From contig NZ_CP141048.1 of NCBI RefSeq assembly GCF_034627025.1, positions 3,112,001-3,176,000 on the forward strand: a stretch of 64,000 nt of DNA, read 5' to 3'. The position numbers were made by a program, and so were the translations under genes. This document shows, piece by piece, positions 8,616 to 15,438 of this stretch (positions are counted from its first letter, which is position 1; the number at the start of each line of letters is the position of its first letter). Source of the stretch: Microvirga lotononidis (GTDB lineage Bacteria; Pseudomonadota; Alphaproteobacteria; Rhizobiales; Beijerinckiaceae). The notes below the pieces were generated by a model. That model saw only the letters and a program-made list of their open reading frames with translations. It was not told the DNA's origin and did no database searches.

Positions 8616-8641
8616 GAAGAGCATGACTGGGCGAACGTTAT

Positions 8642-8656
8642 GTTCTCACTTTGTTC
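8642..8656 (+). promoter_or_regulatory. LexA-type SOS box (GTTC-N7-GTTC)
   Basis: GTTC at 8642-8645 and GTTC at 8653-8656 are separated by exactly seven bases, the direct-repeat operator used by alphaproteobacterial LexA. It touches the -35 element of a perfect promoter. About two such matches are expected by chance in 64 kb on both strands, so its placement is the real support. Confidence 0.4.
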
Positions 8657-8684
8657 TTGACAGGACGGATAAGCTTGGCTATAT
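8656..8684 (+). promoter_or_regulatory. Perfect alphaproteobacterial sigma70 promoter
   Basis: CTTGAC (8656-8661), a 17-base spacer, then CTATAT (8679-8684) match all twelve positions of the CTTGAC-N17-CTATAT consensus defined in Sinorhizobium. The predicted start is near 8691-8693. No open frame follows within normal leader distance; the next gene starts near 9185. Confidence 0.75.
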
Positions 8685-8691
8685 CGTTGTG

Positions 8692-8960
8692 TATTCCCGC
8701 CCGCCGAGGGGCGCGCTCGCGAGGCGTCAGCCAGTGTGGGGCGGGAAGCGGTCCGGTCGTGGGCTTCGCACCCCTGCGGCCGGAGGCCCTTGGCAGCCCT
8801 GTGCTGGTCCAAGTCTCAACGCCTAAAAGAACCGCGTGCGAGGCGCCGTCCGGCTCTTCCACTCTCTCAGTCACAGCGAGCCGGGCGACACCACGCACCC
8901 TCCCTCGAACCAGACGGCTCGCAGCGCAAGCTGCGGGCCCGATGGTGCTGGCTCTTTGAC
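8692..8960 (+). ncRNA. Candidate structured small RNA, family not recognised
   Basis: The region just after a perfect promoter has no credible coding frame but folds readily. A 9-bp perfect stem pairs TTCCCGCCC (8694-8702) with GGGCGGGAA (8739-8747). A GC-rich hairpin follows around 8752-8778. Near the 3' end GAGCC (8878-8882) and CACCA (8889-8893) pair with TGGTG (8943-8947) and GGCTC (8950-8954), enclosing the 9-bp stem GCTCGCAGC / GCTGCGGGC with a GCAA tetraloop, then CTCTTT. I checked by eye for the hallmark motifs of RNase P RNA, SRP RNA and tmRNA and found none; 6S RNA is not excluded. The 3' end is a guess, and 8961-9184 shows nothing else clear. Confidence 0.35.
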
Positions 8961-9184
8961 ACAAGCATCGACTCCACCCGCGTCACGGGAGCCGCCGCGC
9001 CGCCAAGGCGTGTATGCAGGCACAGGCCCGGCATGACGGGTGTGGCAATCCATCCTCACGACGCTTTTACGGGGCCAGCGGCAATCTTCCCCTTGCGGCC
9101 ACAGGAGGGAAACGCCATTCTCCGGCCTGATTTGGCGCACATCTCCGCTGTCCAGAGATGCTGCGATGATTGGAGCCGCGCTTC

Positions 9185-10975
9185 GTGCCCATTTTGAAAC
9201 TGCCTTTGGCCCGTAAGGGTCTGCCTGCATTGATGCTTTTGGCGGCCGGTCTTCTGACGGCCCCAGCCGTCGCGGCCAACACGGCTCAGGACGAGCCCCT
9301 GACGCCGGCCCAGAGCCTCGAAGGGAACTTCCTGTCGGCCTACGTGGCGGGTTCCGCGCGGGATACCGAGGCGGCCACCATCTTCTTCCGCGAGGCGATC
9401 CAGGAGGATCCCCGCAACCAGGAGCTCCTGGAGCGGGCCTTCGTGGCGTTCTTGGCCAATGGCTCCATGAGCGAGGCCGTGCGCGCGGCCGAGAAGCTTT
9501 CCGCGCAGGATGCCACCAACAACCTGGCGCAGTTCGCTCTCGCGGTCCGCTCCATGAAGAGCCAGAAATACGCCGATGCGCGGACCCGCCTGTCGAAGGG
9601 GACGCGCGGGCGTCAGGCTGATCTGACCGCAACGCTTCTCACGGCCTGGACCTATGCCGGCTCCAAGGACGGCAAGCAGGCGCTCGCCACCGTCGACAAG
9701 CTCAAGAACGAGCGCGCCTTCGACCAGTTCAGGGAATACCATGCGGCTCTCATCGCGGATGTGGTGGGCAATCCCACGGAGGCCGAGAAGCGCTTCAAGG
9801 CGGCCTATGAGAGCGAGCGCAACACCCTGCAGGTGGTGGACGCCTATGGCCGGTTCCTGGCCAAGCGCGGCCGCAAGGACGAGGCCCTGAAGATCTACAA
9901 GGCCTTCGACGAGGTGGCGCCGCGCCATCCGATCGTCCGCGCCGCCATGAAGGCGCTCGAGGAGGACAAGCCTCTCCTGCCGCTCGTCACCAATGCGCAG
10001 GACGGCGCGGCGGAGCTGCTCTACGGCCTCGGCGTCGTCGGCAACACCCAAGGGGACGAGCTGACCGCCATCATCTATCTGCGGCTCGGCCTCGACCTGA
10101 AGCCCGATCATCCGCTGGCCCTCGTGACCCTCGGCGACGTCTATGAGCGCCTGAAGCAATACGACAAGGCCAACGTGATCTTCGAGCGCATTCCCAAGGA
10201 TTCGCCCGTCCGGCCGAGCGCCGATATCTCCATCGGGCATAATTTCGAGCTGATGGGGCGCGGCGACGACGCGATCGCCCATCTCGAAAAGCTCATGAAG
10301 GAGCGCCCGGACGACGTGGAAGTCGTCATGGCGCTGGGCAACGTGCAGCGCTCGCGCAAGAAGTTCGCGGAAGCCGCCGAGACCTACGACAAGGCCATCA
10401 AGCTGATCGGCCAGCCGGAGCGCGGCCACTGGATCCTCTACTTCTACCGCGGCACGTCCTACGAGCGCGCGAAGCAGTGGGACAAGGCGGAGGCCGATCT
10501 GAAGAAGAGCCTGGACCTCGTCCCCGATGGGCTCCCGGCCGGCAAGGCCCAGGTGATGAACTATCTCGCCTATTCCTGGGTCGACCAGAACATGAACATC
10601 GACGAGGCCTTCAAGATGCTCACGAAGGCCGTCGAGCTCGCCCCCCGCGACGGCATGATCATCGACTCGCTCGGCTGGGCCTATTACCGCATGGGCCGCT
10701 ACGACGACGCCGTGCGGGAGCTGGAGAAGGCCGTCGAGCTGAAGCCCGGCGATCCGACCATCAACGATCACCTGGGCGATGCCTATTGGAGGGTCGGCCG
10801 CAAGCTCGAGGCGAAGTTCCAGTGGGACCACGCCAAGAACTCGGATCCCGAGCATGAGGACCTGGTGAAGATCCTCAAGAAGATCGACAACGGCCTCGAA
10901 GAGGACCCTAAGCCGGCCGCCGCCGAGAACGCGCCTCCGCCGCAGCCGGAAGCGCCGAAGCAGAACGGCGGCTAA
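9185..10975 (+). CDS. Secreted tetratricopeptide-repeat protein
   Basis: A protein of about 596 residues with a signal peptide (PILKLPLARKG, then a hydrophobic core ending AVAA near residue 30) and TPR units from about residue 40 to 570; the clearest are DVYERLKQYDKANVIFERI, AYYRMGRYDDAVRELEKA and DAYWRVGRKLEAKFQWDHA. The tail is Pro/Ala-rich. The GTG at 9185 has GGAG 9 bases upstream and is preferred to a TTG at 9170. TPR proteins of this size just before ispE are conserved in Rhizobiales, and are probably periplasmic or outer-membrane-linked scaffolds. The partner is not known. A single palindromic repeat lies between it and ispE. Confidence 0.85.
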   Translation: MPILKLPLARKGLPALMLLAAGLLTAPAVAANTAQDEPLTPAQSLEGNFLSAYVAGSARDTEAATIFFREAIQEDPRNQELLERAFVAFLANGSMSEAVRAAEKLSAQDATNNLAQFALAVRSMKSQKYADARTRLSKGTRGRQADLTATLLTAWTYAGSKDGKQALATVDKLKNERAFDQFREYHAALIADVVGNPTEAEKRFKAAYESERNTLQVVDAYGRFLAKRGRKDEALKIYKAFDEVAPRHPIVRAAMKALEEDKPLLPLVTNAQDGAAELLYGLGVVGNTQGDELTAIIYLRLGLDLKPDHPLALVTLGDVYERLKQYDKANVIFERIPKDSPVRPSADISIGHNFELMGRGDDAIAHLEKLMKERPDDVEVVMALGNVQRSRKKFAEAAETYDKAIKLIGQPERGHWILYFYRGTSYERAKQWDKAEADLKKSLDLVPDGLPAGKAQVMNYLAYSWVDQNMNIDEAFKMLTKAVELAPRDGMIIDSLGWAYYRMGRYDDAVRELEKAVELKPGDPTINDHLGDAYWRVGRKLEAKFQWDHAKNSDPEHEDLVKILKKIDNGLEEDPKPAAAENAPPPQPEAPKQNGG

Positions 10976-11002
10976 GGCCTTCCAACATCCTTTCGTTCTG
11001 TT

Positions 11003-11025
11003 ATGGCCGGCCCTGTGCCGGCCAT
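11003..11025. repeat. Single family A palindrome
   Basis: ATGGCCGGC-cctgt-GCCGGCCAT has perfect 9-base arms. It stands alone between the TPR gene and ispE and could act as a hairpin in the mRNA if the two are cotranscribed. Confidence 0.75.
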
Positions 11026-11089
11026 TTGGCTTTCATGGGCTCGGTGAAGTCCCCTTCCCAAGGGCCCCGCTCTCGGGCATGGAGACGCC

Positions 11090-11953
11090 ATGCCCCAGCC
11101 GCTCGCCACCCGTGCTCCCGCCAAGATCAACCTGACGCTCCACGTGCTCGGGCGGCGCGCCGATGGTTATCATGAGCTGGAGAGCCTCGTGGCCTTTGCC
11201 GGCACGGGCGACGATCTGCGATTGGAGCCCGCGGCGGATCTGGCGCTCGAAGTCGGCGGTCCGACGGCCTCTCTCGCCGGCAACGATGCCGACAATCTCG
11301 TCCTGAAGGCTGCGCGCCTTCTGGCGGACCACGTGGAGGGCCTGCGGCTCGGCACCTTCCATTTGACGAAGCGTCTGCCGGTGGCCGCCGGCATCGGTGG
11401 CGGTTCTTCCGATGCCGCCGCCGCCCTGCGGCTCCTGGCCCGCCTCAACGGATTGCCGCTCTCCGATCCGGCTTTGCGCGAGGCCGCCCGTCTGACCGGC
11501 GCCGACGTGCCGGTCTGCCTGGAGCCCAAGGCGCGCATGATGCGCGGAGTGGGCGAGGAGCTCGGGGAACCGCTGAACCTGCCGCGCCTGTTCGCCGTGC
11601 TGGTGAACCCGCGCGTGCCGGTCGAGACGCCGGCGGTGTTCAAGGCGCTCGGGCTGCAGCCCGGGCAGCGTCTCCCGGGTGCGGAACACCCGATCGTCGA
11701 GCGAGGTTCGCTCCTCGATACGCTCAAGGCCGCGCGCAACGATCTCGAACCGCCCGCGCTGCGCATTCAGCCCCTGATCGGCGAAGCGCTCGGCCTGCTC
11801 CGGCAGACTGCAGGCTGCCGCCTGGCGCGGATGTCAGGATCGGGCGCGACGGTGTTCGGGCTCTACGTCGATTGCGCGGCGGCCGCCGAGGCGGCGAAGG
11901 ACATCAGGCGCGCACGGCCAGGCTGGTGGGTGAAGGATACTCTATTGCGATAA
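11090..11953 (+). CDS. ispE: 4-diphosphocytidyl-2-C-methyl-D-erythritol kinase
   Basis: A 287-residue GHMP-family kinase of the non-mevalonate (MEP) isoprenoid pathway, phosphorylating the 2-hydroxyl of CDP-methylerythritol. Seen are the N-terminal block [20 protein letters not shown], the ATP-binding loop [19 protein letters not shown], and the C-terminal GHMP motif [13 protein letters not shown]. Length is normal. It supplies the same pathway as dxs (49122-51044) and, downstream, the polyprenyl synthase at 17609. In related genomes ispE is usually close to that synthase gene; here 5.6 kb of accessory genes separate them. Confidence 0.96.
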   Translation: MPQPLATRAPAKINLTLHVLGRRADGYHELESLVAFAGTGDDLRLEPAADLALEVGGPTASLAGNDADNLVLKAARLLADHVEGLRLGTFHLTKRLPVAAGIGGGSSDAAAALRLLARLNGLPLSDPALREAARLTGADVPVCLEPKARMMRGVGEELGEPLNLPRLFAVLVNPRVPVETPAVFKALGLQPGQRLPGAEHPIVERGSLLDTLKAARNDLEPPALRIQPLIGEALGLLRQTAGCRLARMSGSGATVFGLYVDCAAAAEAAKDIRRARPGWWVKDTLLR

Positions 11954-12051
11954 ATATGTCTCTGTCGTCCCAAAGAAGCGAGACGACGTTGCTCTGATCC
12001 CCCGCATCGCATATGTAACGTTATATTTTTTTGAAAATGCGGAGGCTTCTC

Positions 12052-14055
12052 GTGACACTGTCCTTCAATCTCCAGTCCCTGACGCTCTTCACAAGCGCGA
12101 ATCTGATTTCCCGCGTCTCGACCGGATCGGATGGTGGGCAGCTGACGAGGGATAGTCTCATCTCCCTCTGGAGTCCGGATGGGCGTTCCATCGCATTCCT
12201 GAACATTGATGCCGCAAGCAATTATCAGGTTTTCATCAAGGATCTGCAGACTGGCTTCACGCGATCGGTCTCCGCGAACGAAGGAGGAGGCTTGGGAGAC
12301 GGTGCTACATACGCCGCCCAATTCAGTGACAACGGGCGTTTTCTTGTTCTTCTCAGTAACGCAACCAACCTGGTCTCAGGCGATACCAATGGCCAGATCG
12401 ACGTCTTCATAAAGGACCTTGTGACGAATGCCGTCACACGGGTCTCGGTCGCCGCTGACGGCTCGCAGATCGCTCAGGGCGGCAGTGTGGGATTGGGGCG
12501 ATCTCTGACTGCGGATGGCCATTTCTTGGTCTTCTCTAGCAGAGGAACAAACCTGGTCGGATCTGACACGAACTCATCCCAAGATGTGTTCTTGAAGGAT
12601 CTTCAGACGGGCGCCATCCACCGTGTGTCGACCAACTCCGCCGGAGCGCAAGCGGACTCACGAGGCGAAAACGCGACCATTAGCGCCGATGGGCGCTACG
12701 TGGCTTTCGAAAGCAATTCCACTGACCTTGTCGCCGGAGGCACGGATGGCGGTCGCTATCTCTTTCTGAAGGATCTCCAGACGGGTGCAACGACGCGGAT
12801 CGACTCCCGGCTGGACGGAAGCGATGGCGGGCAGAGCATCAACGCAAGTTTCAGCGCCAATGGACGCTACATCGTTTTTGAAAGTACCGGAGCCAACTTG
12901 GTGTCCGGTGACAACAACGGCACAAGGGACATTTTCCGGAAGGACCTGCTGACCGGCGCGATCATCCGTGTCTCGACGAAGGCGGATGGCACAGATGCCC
13001 ATGGAGTAAGCACTAATGCAGCCATCAGTCCGGACGGGCGCTATGTCACGTTTGCAAGCAGTGCTTCCGATCTCGTTGCCGGCGATACGAACGGCAAAAC
13101 CGACTGCTTCCGCAAGGACCTCGTAACGGGTGAGATCGTTCGCCTCTCCGTCACGGCGCAAGGTCAGGAGGCGATTGCTGGCGATAGTGGCTATGGCAGC
13201 TTCAGCGCCGATGGCCGCTACATCACATTCACCAGTGCTGCGACGAATCTCGTTGCCGGCGATACCAACGGAGTCTTCGACACCTTCGTCGTCGACACCG
13301 CGCTCATCCCGCATCGACAGGCGATTCTCGAAGGGCGTTATATCGAGGGTAGGTTCCAGGTCGGCACGGCCTCGAAGGTCAGCATCGCCTGGGGCGACGG
13401 CACGGCCGATATTCTGACACCCACGGGAGGGGTGGTATCTTTCGGGCACGCCTACGCCTCGGTCGGACTGAAGAATGCCGTCGTCACCGTGAGCGAAGGT
13501 TCCCTCACCTGGGTTCGGTCTTACACCGTGGAACTCGCGACGGGACAGATGAGTGCGGCCGGTACGGCCGATAGCCTGACCGGCGGCTCGGCGGCTGACA
13601 TCCTCGTCGGCGATGCCTTCGCCAGCATCATAAAGGGCAATGGCGGCAAGGACAGACTCTTGGGTGATGCAGGCAACGACACCCTTTGGGGCGGCGCCGG
13701 TAACGATACCCTGACGGGAGGCACGGGCCAGGACGTGTTCGTGTTCGATCTGAAGCCGCACAGGACTTCCAACCTCGACAAGATTGCCGACTTCAACGTG
13801 AAGGACGATTCGATCTGGCTCGATAACAAAGTGTTCAAGGTCGGCAAAGGCACGCTCTCGAAGCCCGGCAAGCTCAGCAAGAACGCATTCTACAAGGGGG
13901 CGGCGGCGCACGACTCGGACGACCGCATCATCTATGACCCCAAGAAGGGTGTGCTGTACTACGACGCGGATGGAAACGGCGCTGGGGCGGCCGTCAAGAT
14001 CGCCTCTCTGTCACAGAAACTGAAGATGACGGCAGCGGACTTCTTCGTGATCTGA
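12052..14055 (+). CDS. Secreted RTX protein with seven-repeat PD40/TolB-like propeller
   Basis: A 667-residue protein of unrecognised function. Residues about 35-415 hold seven repeats of the form SxDGRYVAFxS...NLVAGDTNGxxDxFxKDLxTGxxxRVS, enough for one closed beta-propeller. A PKD-like domain follows (IAWGDGTADI, then FGHAYASVG, about 435-500), then a short RTX stretch (GNGGKDRLLGDAGNDTLWGG) and the C-terminal module shared with three other proteins here, ending ADFFVI. There is no signal peptide, as expected for type I export. The GTG at 12052 is chosen because GGAGG stands 6 bases before it. The upstream gap is AT-rich compared with its surroundings. A strong hairpin follows the stop codon. 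Confidence 0.8.
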   Translation: MTLSFNLQSLTLFTSANLISRVSTGSDGGQLTRDSLISLWSPDGRSIAFLNIDAASNYQVFIKDLQTGFTRSVSANEGGGLGDGATYAAQFSDNGRFLVLLSNATNLVSGDTNGQIDVFIKDLVTNAVTRVSVAADGSQIAQGGSVGLGRSLTADGHFLVFSSRGTNLVGSDTNSSQDVFLKDLQTGAIHRVSTNSAGAQADSRGENATISADGRYVAFESNSTDLVAGGTDGGRYLFLKDLQTGATTRIDSRLDGSDGGQSINASFSANGRYIVFESTGANLVSGDNNGTRDIFRKDLLTGAIIRVSTKADGTDAHGVSTNAAISPDGRYVTFASSASDLVAGDTNGKTDCFRKDLVTGEIVRLSVTAQGQEAIAGDSGYGSFSADGRYITFTSAATNLVAGDTNGVFDTFVVDTALIPHRQAILEGRYIEGRFQVGTASKVSIAWGDGTADILTPTGGVVSFGHAYASVGLKNAVVTVSEGSLTWVRSYTVELATGQMSAAGTADSLTGGSAADILVGDAFASIIKGNGGKDRLLGDAGNDTLWGGAGNDTLTGGTGQDVFVFDLKPHRTSNLDKIADFNVKDDSIWLDNKVFKVGKGTLSKPGKLSKNAFYKGAAAHDSDDRIIYDPKKGVLYYDADGNGAGAAVKIASLSQKLKMTAADFFVI

Positions 14056-14068
14056 CGATGCAGAACAT

Positions 14069-14097
14069 AGAGGCGGCCGCAACCGGCAGCCGCCTCT
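14069..14097. terminator. Hairpin between convergent RTX and metQ genes
   Basis: AGAGGCGGC (14069-14077) and GCCGCCTCT (14089-14097) form a perfect 9-bp GC-rich stem just after the RTX stop codon and before the end of metQ. There is no clear U-tract on either strand, so it may act as a bidirectional or partly Rho-aided terminator. Confidence 0.6.
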
Positions 14098-14129
14098 GGA
14101 CCAATCTACAAGGTAATCGATTCGGCAGC

Positions 14130-14939
14130 TTACCACGCCGGAATGATGGCGCCCTTGAAGCGCTCTTCCAGGAACTTGGCGACTTCCGGGGACTGGTAGG
14201 ATTCCACGAAGGTCTTGATCTCCGGGCGGTTCTCGTCGCCCTGACGGGCCGCGACGAAGTTGGCGTAAGGATTGCCCTCGCGCTTCTCGACCGCGATCGT
14301 GTCCTTGCGGATGTCGAGGCCGGCATTGATGGCGTGGTCGGTGTTGATCACGGCCGCGTCCAGATCGGGCAGGGCGCGGGGGAGCTGCGCGGCGTCGAGT
14401 TCCGAGAACCGGACGTCCTTCGGGTTCTCGGCGATGTCGAGCAGGCTCGGCGACAGGCCCTGGCCCTCCTTGATCTTGATCACGCCCTGGGCGGCAAGCA
14501 GGTTGAGCGCGCGGCCGCCGTTGCTCGGGTCGTTCGGGATGCCGATCTTGGCGCCCTTCGGAAGGTCGGCGACGGTTTTCACCTTGGTGGAGTACAGGCC
14601 GATGGGCTGGACGAAGGTGAAGCCCACGGGGACGATCTTGTAGCCGCGGGCGGCGATCTGGGCATCGAGATAGGGCTTGTGCTGGAAGGCGTTGGCATCG
14701 AGGTCCTTGCGCTCCAGCGCCTCGTTGACGAGGGCGTAATCCGAGAAGGGCACGAGCTCGACATTGAGGCCCTTGCCGGCCGCCACCTTCTTGACGACCT
14801 GCGCGACCTCTTCCTCGGCGCCGGACATGACGCCGACCTTGATGCTCTTCTGCTGGGCAGCGGCCGGCAGCGCGGCGGCTACGACGGCACCGAGCGCGAA
14901 GGTCGCGGACAGGAGGCTGCGACGGGTGAAAACGGACAT
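14130..14939 (-). CDS. metQ: MetQ/NlpA-family methionine-binding protein
   Basis: The periplasmic substrate-binding part of a methionine ABC importer, 269 residues. It has a signal peptide (SVFTRRSLLSATFALG, hydrophobic to about residue 30, then AAAQ) without a lipobox cysteine. Family blocks are KVGVMSGAEEEVAQ, DANAFQHKPYLD, IGIPNDPSNGGRALNLL and the C-terminal YQSPEVAKFLEERF. The ATG at 14939 follows AAAGGTC. The metN and metI partners are absent from the window, so it is an orphan receptor here. A SAM-II riboswitch in its leader implies it is turned down when S-adenosylmethionine is plentiful, which supports methionine or a precursor as the ligand. Confidence 0.93.
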   Translation of the reverse strand: MSVFTRRSLLSATFALGAVVAAALPAAAQQKSIKVGVMSGAEEEVAQVVKKVAAGKGLNVELVPFSDYALVNEALERKDLDANAFQHKPYLDAQIAARGYKIVPVGFTFVQPIGLYSTKVKTVADLPKGAKIGIPNDPSNGGRALNLLAAQGVIKIKEGQGLSPSLLDIAENPKDVRFSELDAAQLPRALPDLDAAVINTDHAINAGLDIRKDTIAVEKREGNPYANFVAARQGDENRPEIKTFVESYQSPEVAKFLEERFKGAIIPAW

Positions 14940-15101
14940 GGGATGACCTTTCAGGCAAAGTGTATCGGGCTTCAACTCGAAGCCGGACATGTGGTTCGGA
15001 AGGAAGAGAGGATCAGGCCGCGAGGCGACAACAACGCTCAGCCAGCCAGGGCTGGGACATGGATACCGTCATGGAAGTCAGGCGCGTCATGGCCGTTCGA
15101 T

Positions 15102-15134
15102 CCTCGTGAACCACGAGGCGGAAGCCGCTCGTGG
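15102..15134 (-). promoter_or_regulatory. Mutually exclusive hairpins downstream of the riboswitch
   Basis: On the minus strand CCACGAG (15134-15128), overlapping the riboswitch 3' edge, can pair with CTCGTGG (15117-15111). That second segment can instead form CCTCGTG-gtt-CACGAGG (15118-15102). The two hairpins share bases and cannot coexist, which is the layout of an expression platform. No U-tract follows, so the mechanism is not clear. Confidence 0.45.
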
Positions 15135-15185
15135 CGCTTTAGCCTTTGATCACGCGGGGCAAGCTGCTCGTCTCAAATCACCGCG
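15133..15185 (-). promoter_or_regulatory. SAM-II riboswitch
   Basis: Reading the minus strand: P1 5' side CGCGG (15185-15181), TGATTTGA, then AGCTTGCC, P1 3' side CCGCG (15157-15153), TGATCAAAG, and the conserved tail GGCTAAAGCGCC. The GCTT of the loop can pair with AAGC of the tail to make the class-defining pseudoknot. These match the metA-motif (SAM-II) aptamer of alphaproteobacteria. It lies about 190 bases before metQ and just after a promoter. Confidence 0.85.
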
Positions 15186-15220
15186 GCCGCGAGGGGTTGC
15201 GACCGCCTCGAGACGAGATC

Positions 15221-15248
15221 GTTCTACCGCTGCCGAATTTTATGTCAA
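15221..15248 (-). promoter_or_regulatory. Promoter for the metQ leader
   Basis: On the minus strand TTGACA (15248-15243), a 16-base spacer, then TAGAAC (15226-15221). The predicted start near 15214 lies about 30 bases before the SAM-II aptamer, as expected for a riboswitch leader. Confidence 0.55.
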
Positions 15249-15254
15249 TCGAAT

Positions 15255-15272
15255 TGTTCTGTAAAAAGAACA
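15255..15272. promoter_or_regulatory. Inverted repeat upstream of the metQ promoter
   Basis: TGTTCT-gtaaaa-AGAACA has perfect 6-base arms. It sits just upstream of the metQ -35 element in the divergent gap shared with the glycosidase-RTX gene. It is not a LexA box because the half-sites are inverted. The protein that might bind is unknown. The rest of 15273-15438 shows an A-rich stretch (15358-15385) before the glycosidase start but no further gene. Confidence 0.35.
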
Positions 15273-15438
15273 GAGCTGTCATGCGCGGAAGGGGCGGTCG
15301 GCTGGCCGCTGTCACGCGATCCTGGAAACCCTCGGCCGTTCGGTCTAATGGCGGATCAAAAACGAAACATTATAAAATAAAACAGGATTCGGCCGACAGG
15401 CTTGCTGTCCATGAACAGCCGAGGGAAAAGGATACATC

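Noticed and set aside
8638..8964. Minus-strand 108-codon frame in the gap after ETF-QO
   Set aside because: It overlaps the perfect promoter and structured region, has no ribosome-binding site and no recognisable sequence.
9056..10855. A 599-codon minus-strand open frame
   Set aside because: It is antisense to the TPR gene; third-position composition favours the plus-strand gene.
12841..13310. Tandem repeats in the propeller gene as a CRISPR or DNA satellite
   Set aside because: The repetition is at protein level with varied codons and no constant DNA repeat or spacer pattern.
15255..15272. TGTTCT...AGAACA as a LexA box
   Set aside because: Alphaproteobacterial LexA sites are direct GTTC-N7-GTTC repeats or their complement; here the half-sites are inverted with an eight-base gap between GTTC and GAAC.
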